Notes: generated by a model from the sequence alone, not told the origin. A stretch of 48,458 nucleotides of DNA from an uncultured Clostridium sp. (GCA_947574235.1 CANPIU010000009.1:1-48458), one strand, 5' to 3'. Shown: positions 17,114 through 26,459, counted from the stretch's first letter. Made by a program: numbers and translations.

Positions 17114-17806
17114 ATTTTAAACCAAATTATCAATCTAATTTATCCACCTACTTGCGGAATATGTGGAAAATTCAATCGAAATTTTTTATGCAATAAATGT
17201 CAAATTCTTTTAGAGAAACAAGCTAAATCTGAAATTCAAAAAATCGCACAAAGCCATAGAAACCAAAAGAATCCAAAAAACCAAAATAGTCAGAATAATC
17301 CATTTTATTATCAAAAACACTTATATATTTTTGAATATCAGGGAACCATAAGAAAACTTCTTATTCATTATAAATTTAAAGACCAATCTTATTTATATAT
17401 GACCATTGTAAATTTTTTGTTAAAAGATAAAAAATTCTTTCAAATTTTAAAATCTTATGATACAATAATACCAGTTCCAATAAGTAAAAAAAGAAGGAAA
17501 GAAAGAGGGTATAACCAAAGTGAGTTAATCGCTAGGGAAATAGCCAAAAGAACGCAGATTCCTTACCAGAATCAATGCCTTTTTAAGACCAAAAATATTG
17601 TGGAACAAAGTAAATTAAAGAAAGAAGAAAGACAAAAAAATATACAAGGGGTATATGAATTGCACAATTCACAAATACTAGAAAATAAAAAAATTTTATT
17701 GGTGGATGATATTTACACAACAGGCAGCACAGTAAATGAGTGCTGCAGAATTTTAAGACAAGCAAATCCAAAGAAAATAGATGTATTTACCATTGCAAAA
17801 GATTAA
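17114..17806 (+). CDS. comF: ComF family protein (competence / phosphoribosyltransferase-like), ATT start
   Basis: The protein has about 230 residues if translation starts at ATT 17114. The N-terminal zinc finger is PPTCGICGKF then LCNKC. The hydrophilic linker is rich in N, Q and K. The C-terminal phosphoribosyltransferase-like domain has IIPVPISKKRRKERGYNQSE and the PRPP loop LLVDDIYTTGST. ComF family members act in DNA uptake. No ATG, GTG or TTG exists upstream in frame before the stop at 17111-17113. AGGAGG (17101-17106) is spaced seven bases from ATT, and the sequence LNQIINLIYPPTCGIC then matches a full family N-terminus. The first conventional ATG, at 17399, would lose the zinc finger. 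Confidence 0.88.
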   Translation: MLNQIINLIYPPTCGICGKFNRNFLCNKCQILLEKQAKSEIQKIAQSHRNQKNPKNQNSQNNPFYYQKHLYIFEYQGTIRKLLIHYKFKDQSYLYMTIVNFLLKDKKFFQILKSYDTIIPVPISKKRRKERGYNQSELIAREIAKRTQIPYQNQCLFKTKNIVEQSKLKKEERQKNIQGVYELHNSQILENKKILLVDDIYTTGSTVNECCRILRQANPKKIDVFTIAKD

Positions 17807-17807
17807 A

Positions 17808-17880
17808 AAACCGAAAAGCTAAAAGCTCAGTCTTTAGTGGCTTCAACGTCCTGAGTGGTTTTCTTTAGCTCTTTAGGTTT
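17808..17880 (+). other. structured comF-KAP spacer, possible terminator or RNA element
   Basis: AAACCGAAAAGCTAAA at the left is complementary, with one bulge and one mismatch, to TTTAGCTCTTTAGGTTT at the right. Inside, GCTCAG and CTGAGT form a second stem around TTCAAC. It would fold into a long two-part hairpin. There is no clear T run. Confidence 0.5.
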
Positions 17881-17902
17881 CGATAGAAAGGATGAAATAA
17901 AA

Positions 17903-19894
17903 ATGGAAGATTTAGTAGAAAGCATATTAGATTATGTAAGGTCAGATTACACAGACTATGCCATTATGATAAATGGAGAGTGGGGGTCAGGAAAAACCCA
18001 CTTTTGGAATAACAAAATTAGAAAGAAAATTGAGTCACTACAATTAAATGGAAAAAGATATACAACTATTTATATGTCTTTATATGGAATATCCAACCTA
18101 GAAGAAATCAGTAAAAAAATATTCATTGAAACCACGCAACTAATGGATAAAAATTTAAGAAAATTTATGGATGCTAATGGACAAACAACCATCCCCGAAT
18201 ATGCGAAAACAGGAATTGATATGGCAAACTTTTTTGGTGTTACACAAAATGGGGATAGAGTAGACTATGGCGAATTTTTTTCCACAGATGATAAGGTCTT
18301 ATGTTTTGATGACTTAGAAAGAGCCAATGTAGACGTTATCGACATTTTGGGTTATATCAATAATTTCGTAGAACATGACCACATTAAAACCATCATTATT
18401 TGTAATGAAAAAGAACTTTCTACTAAGTTAAAAAGTTCGAATCTTGAGATGAAAACCTTTATTGCTACTTATCTTTTGGATAAACAAGATGAACTAAATA
18501 AATCAGACAAACCAATGGTAGAAAAAATTCAAGAAAAGATTGAACATGTTTTTGACAAAGCCAATGATTATGAAAGAATTAAGGAAAAGCTAATTGGAGA
18601 AACCTTTGAATATGCACCAAAATTTGATTATATCATCAATGGAATTCTAATGCGTTATGAAAATAATCCAGACTTAATTCGCTTCTTACGTGAAAATACG
18701 GGGCTTATTATCTCTACCTTTAACAAAAGTGGAACTAGAAACTTAAGAATTTTGAAACATGCCTTAAATGATTTTAAGAAAATTTATGAGATGGTAAATA
18801 AATCATATCCAAACACAAACCATAGAGTCATGCAAACAATGCTAATCTTTACCATTGCGATTTCCTTTGAAATTAAAGCAGGAAAAATAACCAAAGACAA
18901 ATTTATCAACATTAAGGACAATGAAGAATATAAGTCAATTTTGGTATCTTCTAGAATATTAATGGATAACAGACAGTTCTACATTAAAGAATTTGATAAT
19001 AACTATTACTATAACTTTAAATCCGAATATCGTTTCTTTAAATTTATAGAATTTTATATTAGAACCCGTATTTTTGATATGAAATTATTTAAGGACAATA
19101 TGGAAACCATTAGAAATACAGTAGATACAGAGAATTTACCAGGTTATAAAAGACTACTTACCGAAGAATACTGGAAAATTTCAGATGACCAATTTAGTGG
19201 CGTTATTGGAGAGGTAATGGATGACGTAAAAGAAGGAAAATTAACTTTAATTGATACCGTAAAATTATTTGCGTATTTTAGTTACTTTTCTAGAAAAGGT
19301 CTCATTGAATATGATTTAAAAACGTTGAAAAGTGTATTTTTTAATGGGATGAACATTGCTTCACTAACTTCTAAGTATTGTGACAATCCAAAAGAAGAAT
19401 TAGGAAAAATAGCAATCGAAGAAGTAGAAGAAGATATGGAGGATATCTTAAAACATTTTAATATGTTAAATGAACAGTTGCTAGACAAAATGTACAAAGA
19501 AAAAGCAGAAGACGTTATGAAATGTATTCCTATGAAAATGGAACAATTCTATGAAAAATTTGATAAAGAGTGTATGGAAATTCCAATCTTTAAATATTAT
19601 GACCCATTTCAATTGTTCCAAAGAATTTCTTGTGCTAGCAACGAAGATATTGTGCTAATTAAGGAGAAACTAACCGATAGAGCCAATCGTCACACAAAAC
19701 AAATTGAGCCAGAGATGAAAAATATTAAACAATTGAAACAAATTATTGATGATTATCTAAAAGGAAAAGACCCAACGATTAAGATTGTTATGTTAAAAGA
19801 GTTTTCAAAAGAAATGGGTTATATTTTAGATAAATACAAAGTGGGTTTTTTGACGAAAAAAGAGGATAGAGTGAGTGAAGAAGAGGAAGAGTAA
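17903..19894 (+). CDS. KAP-type P-loop NTPase
   Basis: The protein has about 663 residues. Walker A (GEWGSGKTHF, near residue 24) and a KAP-style Walker B (CFDDLERANVDVI, near 134) are clear, followed by an arginine- and lysine-rich ATPase region and a long helical C-terminal part. There is no membrane segment. KAP NTPases are diverse and some act in defence against phage, but no partner effector is visible here. I choose the ATG at 17903 over a GTG at 17855 that would lie in the structured spacer. The stop is two bases before the fbp start, so the two genes are co-translated. Confidence 0.75.
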   Translation: MEDLVESILDYVRSDYTDYAIMINGEWGSGKTHFWNNKIRKKIESLQLNGKRYTTIYMSLYGISNLEEISKKIFIETTQLMDKNLRKFMDANGQTTIPEYAKTGIDMANFFGVTQNGDRVDYGEFFSTDDKVLCFDDLERANVDVIDILGYINNFVEHDHIKTIIICNEKELSTKLKSSNLEMKTFIATYLLDKQDELNKSDKPMVEKIQEKIEHVFDKANDYERIKEKLIGETFEYAPKFDYIINGILMRYENNPDLIRFLRENTGLIISTFNKSGTRNLRILKHALNDFKKIYEMVNKSYPNTNHRVMQTMLIFTIAISFEIKAGKITKDKFINIKDNEEYKSILVSSRILMDNRQFYIKEFDNNYYYNFKSEYRFFKFIEFYIRTRIFDMKLFKDNMETIRNTVDTENLPGYKRLLTEEYWKISDDQFSGVIGEVMDDVKEGKLTLIDTVKLFAYFSYFSRKGLIEYDLKTLKSVFFNGMNIASLTSKYCDNPKEELGKIAIEEVEEDMEDILKHFNMLNEQLLDKMYKEKAEDVMKCIPMKMEQFYEKFDKECMEIPIFKYYDPFQLFQRISCASNEDIVLIKEKLTDRANRHTKQIEPEMKNIKQLKQIIDDYLKGKDPTIKIVMLKEFSKEMGYILDKYKVGFLTKKEDRVSEEEEE

Positions 19895-19896
19895 AA

Positions 19897-21862
19897 ATGG
19901 AAAAAGCGTATGACAAAGCCAAATACTTAAAGCTATTGAGCAGAGAATATAAAAATATCAATGAAGTAGCAGAAGAAATCATTAATTTGCAAGCTATCCT
20001 TAATTTGCCAAAAGGAACGGAGATATTCTTAAGTGATATCCACGGAGAATATGAGCCATTTGTGCATATTTTGAACAATGGAGGAGGCATTATTAAGAGC
20101 AAAATCAATGACATTTTTGGCAATACCATTAGTGAGAAAGAAAGAGCCATGCTTGCCACCTTAATCTATTACCCGAAAGAAAAACTAAAATTAATGAAAC
20201 GTGAGATACCAAATTTAGATGAGTGGTACACCATAATTTTATCTAGGTTAATTGAAGTCGCAAGAAGAGTAAGTTCTAAATATACAAGGTCAAAAGTGAG
20301 AAAAGCGATTAACAAAGACTTTGAATACGTGATTGATGAATTATTACATGCGCAAGCAAAGGATGAAAGCGATAAAGAAAGATATTATAAAGCCATTATC
20401 AAGAATATCATAGACCTAAAACAAGCAGAAGCTTTTATTATTGCTATTTGTAATTTAATCAAAACAATGGCAATTGACCATTTGCATATTATTGGAGATA
20501 TTTTTGATAGAGGAGAGCATCCAGATTTAGTAATAGAAGAATTAAAAAAATTCCATAGCATTGATTTACAATGGGGAAACCACGATATTTGTTGGATGGG
20601 AGCAAGCCTTCGGAAATAAGGCTTGTATTGCTAATGTCGTTAGAAATTGTGCTAGATACAACAATATGGGAATTTTAGAAGAAGCTTATGGCATTAATAC
20701 AAGACCACTTTCTACTTTTGCAACACAAATGTATCAAGATGACCCTTGTACAAATTTTAAACCCAAAACTTATAATGATAATAAATATGACAATACCGAT
20801 AAAGCCATTATTGCTAAAATTCATAAAGCCATAACCATTATCCAATTTAAATTAGAAGCACAACTTATTCAAAAACACCCAGAATACCAATTAGATAATC
20901 GACTTTTGTTGGATAAAATGAATTTAAAAGAAGGCTATGTCATTTTAGATGGCAAGAAATATCCATTAAGGGATACCTATTTTCCAACTTTAAATCTGAA
21001 TAACGTTTATCAATTAACAGAAGCGGAAGAGGAAATTGTAGAAAGACTATGTGAGTCTTTTAAGCATAGTGCAAAATTACAAGAGCATATGAAGTTTATT
21101 TATCAAAAAGGAGAACTATATACTAAATTTAATGCCAATTTATTGTTTCATGCTTGTATTCCGATGGAGGAAAATGGAGAATTTCGAGAAGTAGAATTTT
21201 TAGGGGAAAAAGTAAAAGGCAAGGAATATTTAGATAGAGTAAATGAAGCCATTAAAAAAGTTTATTTTCATCCAGAAAGACAAAAACAAGAGGAACTAGA
21301 CGTTATGTGGTTTTTGTGGCTTTCGCCCAATTCTCCATTTTTTGGAAAAAGCAAAATGTCTACCTTTGAAGCTTATTTTATTGAGGACACAGAAACACAC
21401 AAAGAAGAAAAAAATCCGTATTTTTATTTGTCTGCCAAAGAAGAAATTTGTCAAAAAATTTTCAAAGAATTCGGACTTGAAAAGCAAGAAGCCCATATTG
21501 TAAATGGCCACATACCAGTCAAAGCAAAAGACGGAGAAAGCCCAATTCGTGCCAATGGAAAGTTATTGGTGATTGATGGTGGTTTTGCCAAAAGTTATCA
21601 AGAAAAAACAGGAAATGCTGGCTACATATTAACTTATAATTCATATGGCTTATTATTAAGTCAAAATAAGCCGTTTGAGTCAGTCGAAAAGGCCATCAAA
21701 GAAGAAAAAGATATCATTTCTGAAATTGTGGTAAAAAAGACAGGCGTAATTAGAAAGACAGTAGGAGATACGGATATTGGATACAAATTAAAAAGTCAAA
21801 TAGAGGACTTGCTAGAATTATTAAAATTTTACGAAACTGGACAATTAAAACAAATTAACTAA
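19897..21862 (+). CDS. fbp: class III fructose-1,6-bisphosphatase, needs one +1 shift at CGG
   Basis: The joined protein has about 655 residues, near the roughly 670 of the Bacillus subtilis enzyme. It hydrolyses fructose 1,6-bisphosphate in gluconeogenesis. The metallophosphatase motifs are LSDIHGEYE, IGDIFDRG and WGNHDICWMGA. Later segments (HKAI, VNGHIPV, LLVIDGGFAKSYQ, TGNAGYTL-like) complete the family pattern. Reading breaks at CGG 20611, just after WMGASL. The conventional frame ends one codon later, while skipping C gives GNKACIANVVRNCARYNNMG, the expected continuation. The ATG follows the KAP stop, with GAGGAAGAG as binding site. Confidence 0.94.
20611..20614 (+). other. CGG +1 shift site 4 in fbp (CGGA read as Gly)
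   Basis: The codons are AGC CTT CGG AAA TAA. Skipping C gives AGC CTT GGA AAT AAG GCT. The restored glycine aligns with the conserved glycine after the WMGA motif in class III Fbp proteins. Confidence 0.9.
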
Positions 21863-21941
21863 TTTTTTTATTTTTATGCATAATTTTTTTCCTTTTAGTC
21901 ATAATAAAAATATAAACAAAAAAATGACGAGGAGGAAGATT

Positions 21942-22496
21942 ATGAAGGCAACTGGCGTTGTAAGAAGAATAGATGACTTGGGAAGAGTGGTTATCCCAAA
22001 GGAAATAAGAAAAACATTGAGAATTAAAGAAGGAGACCCATTAGAGATATTTACAGATAGAGAAGGTCAAGTAATATTAAAGAAGTATTCTCCAATTGGT
22101 GAGCTTTCAGAATTTGCAGCAGGTTATGCAGAAACATTATCGAAGACCACAGGGCATATTGCTTGTATTACGGATAAAGATACGATTATTGCCGTATCTG
22201 GAGGTTCTAAGAAGGAATTTTTAGAGCAAGATATTAGCCAAGAGTTAGAGCAACTTATGGAGGATAGAGAAGTTTATACGAGTAAGGAAAATAGCAATAT
22301 GGCTATGCCAATTACGAAAAATGATAGTCAAGAAAGAAAAAATAATGCACAAGTAGTATATCCAATTGTTTCTAATGGAGATACGATTGGTACTGTCATT
22401 TTAATGGCAAAAGAACCAAATGGTCAAATGAACGAGGTAGAAAAGAAAGTAGCACAATCAGCAGCGACATTTTTAGGTAGCCAAATGGATATATAA
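21942..22496 (+). CDS. spoVT: stage V sporulation protein T (AbrB-type regulator)
   Basis: The protein has 184 residues, close to Bacillus subtilis SpoVT. The N-terminal swapped-hairpin AbrB domain reads KATGVVRRIDDLGRVVIPKE then TLRIKEGDPLEIF. The C-terminal GAF-like domain includes AVSGGSKKEFLEQDISQ and NGDTIGTVILM. It controls late forespore genes and germination. The ATG at 21942 follows GAGGAGGAAG. An upstream ATG at 21876 lacks a binding site. It is evidence for a spore-forming host. Confidence 0.95.
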   Translation: MKATGVVRRIDDLGRVVIPKEIRKTLRIKEGDPLEIFTDREGQVILKKYSPIGELSEFAAGYAETLSKTTGHIACITDKDTIIAVSGGSKKEFLEQDISQELEQLMEDREVYTSKENSNMAMPITKNDSQERKNNAQVVYPIVSNGDTIGTVILMAKEPNGQMNEVEKKVAQSAATFLGSQMDI

Positions 22497-22499
22497 AAG

Positions 22500-22551
22500 T
22501 AAAAAACACATTTTAAACTCTTTTTTAGAGATTTAAGAAATGTGTTTTTTG
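22500..22551. terminator. bidirectional terminator after spoVT
   Basis: AAAAAACACATTTT pairs with AAATGTGTTTTTT. It serves spoVT and overlaps the end of the minus-strand xre remnant. Confidence 0.75.
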
Positions 22552-22756
22552 TTGTCTTTAATATCGGTAATACCTACTAGATAATCAATAGAAGTATGAT
22601 AGTATTTGGCTAAGGTGATTAGATGCTGGATGGGATGGTTCGATTTCCTTGTTCATATTCTGAATAATATTGCTGAGAAATTCCTAATAGTTCGGCAATG
22701 TCTTTTTGGTATTTGTCATTGTCTTCTCGTAAGTCTTTAATTCGATGAAATTTCAT
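22533..22756 (-). pseudogene. broken XRE family regulator
   Basis: On the minus strand an ATG after CAGGAGGTAAGC encodes MKFHRIKDLREDNDKYQKDI, then AELLGISQQYYSEYEQGNRTIP, and then stops at TAA. A shift by one base (a missing base near 22633) recovers QHLITLAKYYHTSIDYLVGI, the rest of an XRE domain. This is a -1 type lesion with no CGG, so it is ordinary decay, and it serves as a useful contrast to the CGG sites. Its upstream region (22770-22830) is AT-rich with short repeats of GCAC/GTGC. Confidence 0.75.
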
Positions 22757-22975
22757 GCTTACCTCCTGAAAACTTGCACGCATAAGTGTAAATAGCACAA
22801 GTCATTTTACTTTTTTATTGTAACAAAAAAATAGAAAACACTATGAATTTACACGAAAAATTATGTGCAGACAAATAAATATTAAATTTTTGAAAAAACA
22901 ATAAAAGAACTATTGAAAAAAATAATTGGTTATGATATAAAGAGTATGAATAAAAGCAAAAGAGGAGGAAGAAAA

Positions 22976-23437
22976 GTGAAAGGAAACGAAAAGAAAATGA
23001 TAGCAATTTTAGTTGCTATTACAGTTGTAGTAATTATCATAGCCATTATGATGAACGCCAATAAGGCAAAAGAGGAAAAAACACAAGATGAGGCAGGAGT
23101 AGAGGAAAGCACAGTTAGTCTACTAGAAGATGGGACCTTATTAAACAATAGTGACAAGTTGCATGAAACTAAAAAATTTGAAGGGATGGAAATTGGAGAA
23201 ATTCAATTGACGGAAAAAGAGGGAGAAACAGAATTAATAGCAACGGTTACCAATATTTCAGATATTGACCAAGGAGACTATCCTGTTATTGTAAAAATGT
23301 TAGACAAAGAAGGAAATGAAATAACAACAATGAACGCTTATATAGGAAAATTAAAGGCAGGAAAGAGTACAAAGGTTAGTTCAAGTGCAACTTTTGACAG
23401 TACTAATGTTTATGACTTTACGATTACCAAAAAATAA
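22976..23437 (+). CDS. membrane-anchored FxLYD-like extracellular protein
   Basis: The protein has 153 residues. A lysine-rich N-terminus and one membrane segment (MIAILVAITVVVIIIAIMM) are followed by an acidic linker and a beta-sandwich (GEIQLTEKEGETELIATVTN, then KLKAGKSTKVSSSATFDSTN) that resembles FxLYD domains. The start is GTG at 22976 after AGAGGAGG. It stands alone, with its own terminator. The function is unknown. Confidence 0.7.
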   Translation: MKGNEKKMIAILVAITVVVIIIAIMMNANKAKEEKTQDEAGVEESTVSLLEDGTLLNNSDKLHETKKFEGMEIGEIQLTEKEGETELIATVTNISDIDQGDYPVIVKMLDKEGNEITTMNAYIGKLKAGKSTKVSSSATFDSTNVYDFTITKK

Positions 23438-23443
23438 AAGAAT

Positions 23444-23480
23444 AAAAATCAAGAGAATACTTCTATTTTCTTGATTTTTT
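23444..23480 (+). terminator. terminator before alaS
   Basis: AAAAATCAAGAGAA pairs with TTTTCTTGATTTTT. Confidence 0.75.
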
Positions 23481-23534
23481 CGATTATCTAAGGTATAATT
23501 TGAAAAAGAAAATAAAAACTAAAGGAGAAAGTAA

Positions 23535-25292
23535 ATGAAAGCAATCGAAATTAGAAACAAATACCTAAACTTTTTTAAAAACCATGGGCATAGTATCATA
23601 CCATCTGCACCATTAATACCAGAAAACGACCCATCTGTACTATTTACAACAGCTGGGATGCAGCCGTTAGTTCCCTATTTATTAGGCGAAAAGCATCCAG
23701 AAGGAACGAGACTTACTGATTATCAAAAATGTGTCAGAACCAATGACATTGAAGAAGTTGGCGACAACCGCCACTTAACTTATTTTGAAATGCTTGGAAA
23801 TTGGTCTTTAGGAGATTACTTTAAAGAAGAATCCATTAGTATGAGTTATGAATTTTTAACCAAAGAATTGGGAATTCCAGTAGAAAAATTATCTGTTACC
23901 TGTTTTGCAGGAGACGAGGATTGTCCCAAAGACACCATTTCAGCAGAAATTTGGAAAAAAGCAGGAATACCAGAAGAAAGAATTTACTTTTATGGGAAAG
24001 ACGACAACTGGTGGATAGCAGGAGAAGAAGGACCATGTGGACCAGATACAGAAATGTTTTATGATACAGGAAAACCAGCCTGCTCAGCAGATTGTCAACC
24101 ATCTTGTGACTGTGGCAAATACGTTGAAATTTGGAATAATGTATTTATGGAATATTTTAAAGACAAAGACGGTTATTCAAAATTAGAGAAAAAGAACGTA
24201 GACACTGGTTTAGGACTAGAAAGGATGACCATGCTGCTACAAGGAAAGGAAACCCCATTTGACACCGAGTTATTTTTACCAATTATGCAAAAATTAGAAC
24301 AACTACAAAAATTAGACTTGATAGAAAGCAGAAGAATTATTGCAGAGCATTTGCGTTCTAGTATGATGATAATTTCAGATGGTGGAAGACCAAGTAACTT
24401 AGATAGAGGGTATGTATTAAGAAGATTGATTAGAAGGATGATAAGGCACCTAAATAAATTACAAATTGATTTAAACGAACTATCCACACTAATCGATATA
24501 AATGTGGAAAACTTAAAGGAAATGTATCCAGATTTAGAAAAGAACAAAGAACTAATAAAAAGTGTTATCTTAGAAGAAAAAGACAAATTTGTAAAGACAC
24601 TAACGCATGGGGAAAGAGAATTTGAAAAGGAAATTAAAAAGTTAGAAACTTCTGGAGTCAAAAAAATTGCAGGAGAAGTAGTATTCAAATTATATGATAC
24701 TTATGGATTTCCACCAGAAGTAACCAAAGAACTAGCCCAAGAAAATGGCTATCAAGTAGACTTAAAAGAATTTGATGCATTATTTAAAAAGCATCAAGAA
24801 AAATCAAGAATGGGAGCAGAACATAAATTCAAAGGTGGACTAGCAGAAAACACAGAAGAAACAGTTGCTTACCATACAGCTACTCATTTGTTAAATGCTG
24901 CTTTAAAACAAGTCATTGGAAAAGATGCTCATCAAAGAGGCTCTAATATTACAGTAGATAGGATGCGTTTTGATTTTAATTGTGACCATAAACTAACAGA
25001 GGAAGAAAAGAAAGCGATTGAAGATTTAGTCAATCAATGGATACAAGAAGGGCTAGAAGTAACCAAACAAGAAATGAAAAAAGAAGAAGCCCTTAAATCA
25101 GGGGCAGAGTGCATGTTTATTGAAAAATATCCAGATATAGTAACCGTTTATAGCATAGGAAATGTATCGAAAGAATTATGCGGAGGACCTCATGTGCAAA
25201 ACACCAAAGAATTGGGAACTTTCAAAATAAAGAAAGAAGAAGCTAGTTCATCAGGTATTAGAAGAATTAAAGCAATTTTGAAGAGGGATTAG
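23535..25292 (+). CDS. alaS: alanyl-tRNA synthetase, short form without C-terminal domain
   Basis: The protein has 585 residues, compared with about 870 for typical AlaRS. The class II catalytic core is intact (FFKNHGHSIIPSAPLIP, then FTTAGMQPLVPYLLG, then GLGLERMTMLLQG), as is the editing domain with zinc ligands HTATHLL and CGGPH. The sequence ends right after the editing domain (SSSGIRRIKAILKRD), so the C-Ala/DHHA1 oligomerisation part is missing. A clean stop and spacer follow with no remnant, so this looks like a natural short form. It attaches alanine to tRNA-Ala. The ATG follows AAAGGAG. Confidence 0.9.
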   Translation: MKAIEIRNKYLNFFKNHGHSIIPSAPLIPENDPSVLFTTAGMQPLVPYLLGEKHPEGTRLTDYQKCVRTNDIEEVGDNRHLTYFEMLGNWSLGDYFKEESISMSYEFLTKELGIPVEKLSVTCFAGDEDCPKDTISAEIWKKAGIPEERIYFYGKDDNWWIAGEEGPCGPDTEMFYDTGKPACSADCQPSCDCGKYVEIWNNVFMEYFKDKDGYSKLEKKNVDTGLGLERMTMLLQGKETPFDTELFLPIMQKLEQLQKLDLIESRRIIAEHLRSSMMIISDGGRPSNLDRGYVLRRLIRRMIRHLNKLQIDLNELSTLIDINVENLKEMYPDLEKNKELIKSVILEEKDKFVKTLTHGEREFEKEIKKLETSGVKKIAGEVVFKLYDTYGFPPEVTKELAQENGYQVDLKEFDALFKKHQEKSRMGAEHKFKGGLAENTEETVAYHTATHLLNAALKQVIGKDAHQRGSNITVDRMRFDFNCDHKLTEEEKKAIEDLVNQWIQEGLEVTKQEMKKEEALKSGAECMFIEKYPDIVTVYSIGNVSKELCGGPHVQNTKELGTFKIKKEEASSSGIRRIKAILKRD

Positions 25293-25312
25293 GGGGACAG
25301 TCTTTAAGTGAA

Positions 25313-25345
25313 TTTCCCCAATCAAACCCGGAACTAGTGGGGAAA
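25313..25345 (+). other. hairpin in the alaS-HIT spacer
   Basis: TTTCCCC pairs with GGGGAAA around a 19-base loop. It lies after GGGGGACAGTC, which recalls the GGGAC core of the REP families. No T run follows. Confidence 0.4.
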
Positions 25346-25363
25346 AGAAAGGAAAAAATAAAA

Positions 25364-25708
25364 ATGGAAGATTGTTTATTTTGTAAAATTATCAAGGGAG
25401 AAATACCTTGTAAGAAAGCGTATGAAGATGAGGAGATATTAGCATTTCATGATATTAATCCAGCAGCTCCTATTCACATTTTAGTGATACCAAAAAAACA
25501 TATTACTTCCCTTGCTCATTTGGAGGAGAAGGACGAAAAAATAGTAGGAAGAATTTACGGTGTGATTAATGAAATTGCTGAAAAAAATGGATTTAAAGAA
25601 GATGGCTATCGTGTTATTGTGAATTGTGGCAAAAATGGAGGGCAAGAGGTAATGCATTTACATTTCCATCTATTAGCAGGAAGACCACTTGGCGAAAAAA
25701 TTGTCTAA
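25364..25708 (+). CDS. hinT: HIT family nucleotide hydrolase (HinT-like)
   Basis: The protein has 114 residues. It has CLFCKIIKGEIPCKK at the N-terminus with a zinc-type CxxC, AFHDINPAAPIHILVIPKKH, and the histidine triad HLHFHLLAG near the end. HinT-type proteins hydrolyse AMP-lysine-like phosphoramidates. I choose the ATG at 25364 after GAAAGG. A GTG at 25337 would fall in the hairpin. Confidence 0.93.
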   Translation: MEDCLFCKIIKGEIPCKKAYEDEEILAFHDINPAAPIHILVIPKKHITSLAHLEEKDEKIVGRIYGVINEIAEKNGFKEDGYRVIVNCGKNGGQEVMHLHFHLLAGRPLGEKIV

Positions 25709-25723
25709 AAAGTGTACACTTTT
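25708..25723. promoter_or_regulatory. palindrome upstream of the sortase gene
   Basis: AAAAGTGT and ACACTTTT form a perfect 16-bp palindrome. TATAAT follows at 25738-25743. It may be an operator or a short terminator for the HIT gene. Confidence 0.4.
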
Positions 25724-25784
25724 CGTTGGATATGTGATATAATTAATACAGAGGTAAAAATAAAGGAATACGGAGGGAAAAGAT

Positions 25785-26459
25785 ATGTTTGAGAGTAAAT
25801 ATAGTAAAGTATTAACGGTAATATTAGTCATTGTTATTATTGCTATTATTGGGTTATTGGGATTTTTAGGTTATGACTATTATCAAAATTATAGTGTAAC
25901 AAAGGATACTTCGGATTTTGTAGATAATTTCCAAGGGGATATTACAGGAGAGGAACCAACAGATAATGGACAAGTAGCAACGCCTAACGAAAATACCAGT
26001 AATCCATTTGACCAAATAAAAGATGCAGAGCAGTCTTCATCTAATGCATCTCAAAAGAAAATGTATAAAGGTTTTGGGGTTTTAGGAACCATGGAAATAC
26101 CAGCTACCAACTTTAAATATCCAGTTTTAGAAAAAGTAACAAAAAAATCAATTGAAACAGCAGTAGCCTTTTTATATGGAAATGGTTTAAATCAACCAGG
26201 AAATAGCGTAATCATTGGTCATAATTATAGAAATGGGTTATTCTTTTCAAATAATAAAAAGTTAAATATTGGAGATAAAATATTTATTACCGATAATGCA
26301 GGAAATAAAGTAAGTTATACAATTTACAATAAATTTGAAACGACACCAGAAGATACTTCTTTTTATCAAAGAGATACAGGAGGAAAACCGGAAGTAACTT
26401 TATCTACTTGTACAGATGATAGTAGTGCAAGGTTGATTATATGTGCTAGAGCAGAATAG
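25785..26459 (+). CDS. sortase
   Basis: The protein has 224 residues. An N-terminal membrane anchor (VLTVILVIVIIAIIGLLGFLG) is followed by a serine- and asparagine-rich linker and the sortase barrel. Catalytic residues are visible: His in IIGHNYRN, Cys in LSTCTDD and Arg in ARLIICARAE. Sortases join LPXTG-type proteins to the cell wall or to pili. No substrate with a clear LPXTG motif is seen in this window. The class is uncertain. The ATG follows CGGAGGG. Confidence 0.93.
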   Translation: MFESKYSKVLTVILVIVIIAIIGLLGFLGYDYYQNYSVTKDTSDFVDNFQGDITGEEPTDNGQVATPNENTSNPFDQIKDAEQSSSNASQKKMYKGFGVLGTMEIPATNFKYPVLEKVTKKSIETAVAFLYGNGLNQPGNSVIIGHNYRNGLFFSNNKKLNIGDKIFITDNAGNKVSYTIYNKFETTPEDTSFYQRDTGGKPEVTLSTCTDDSSARLIICARAE

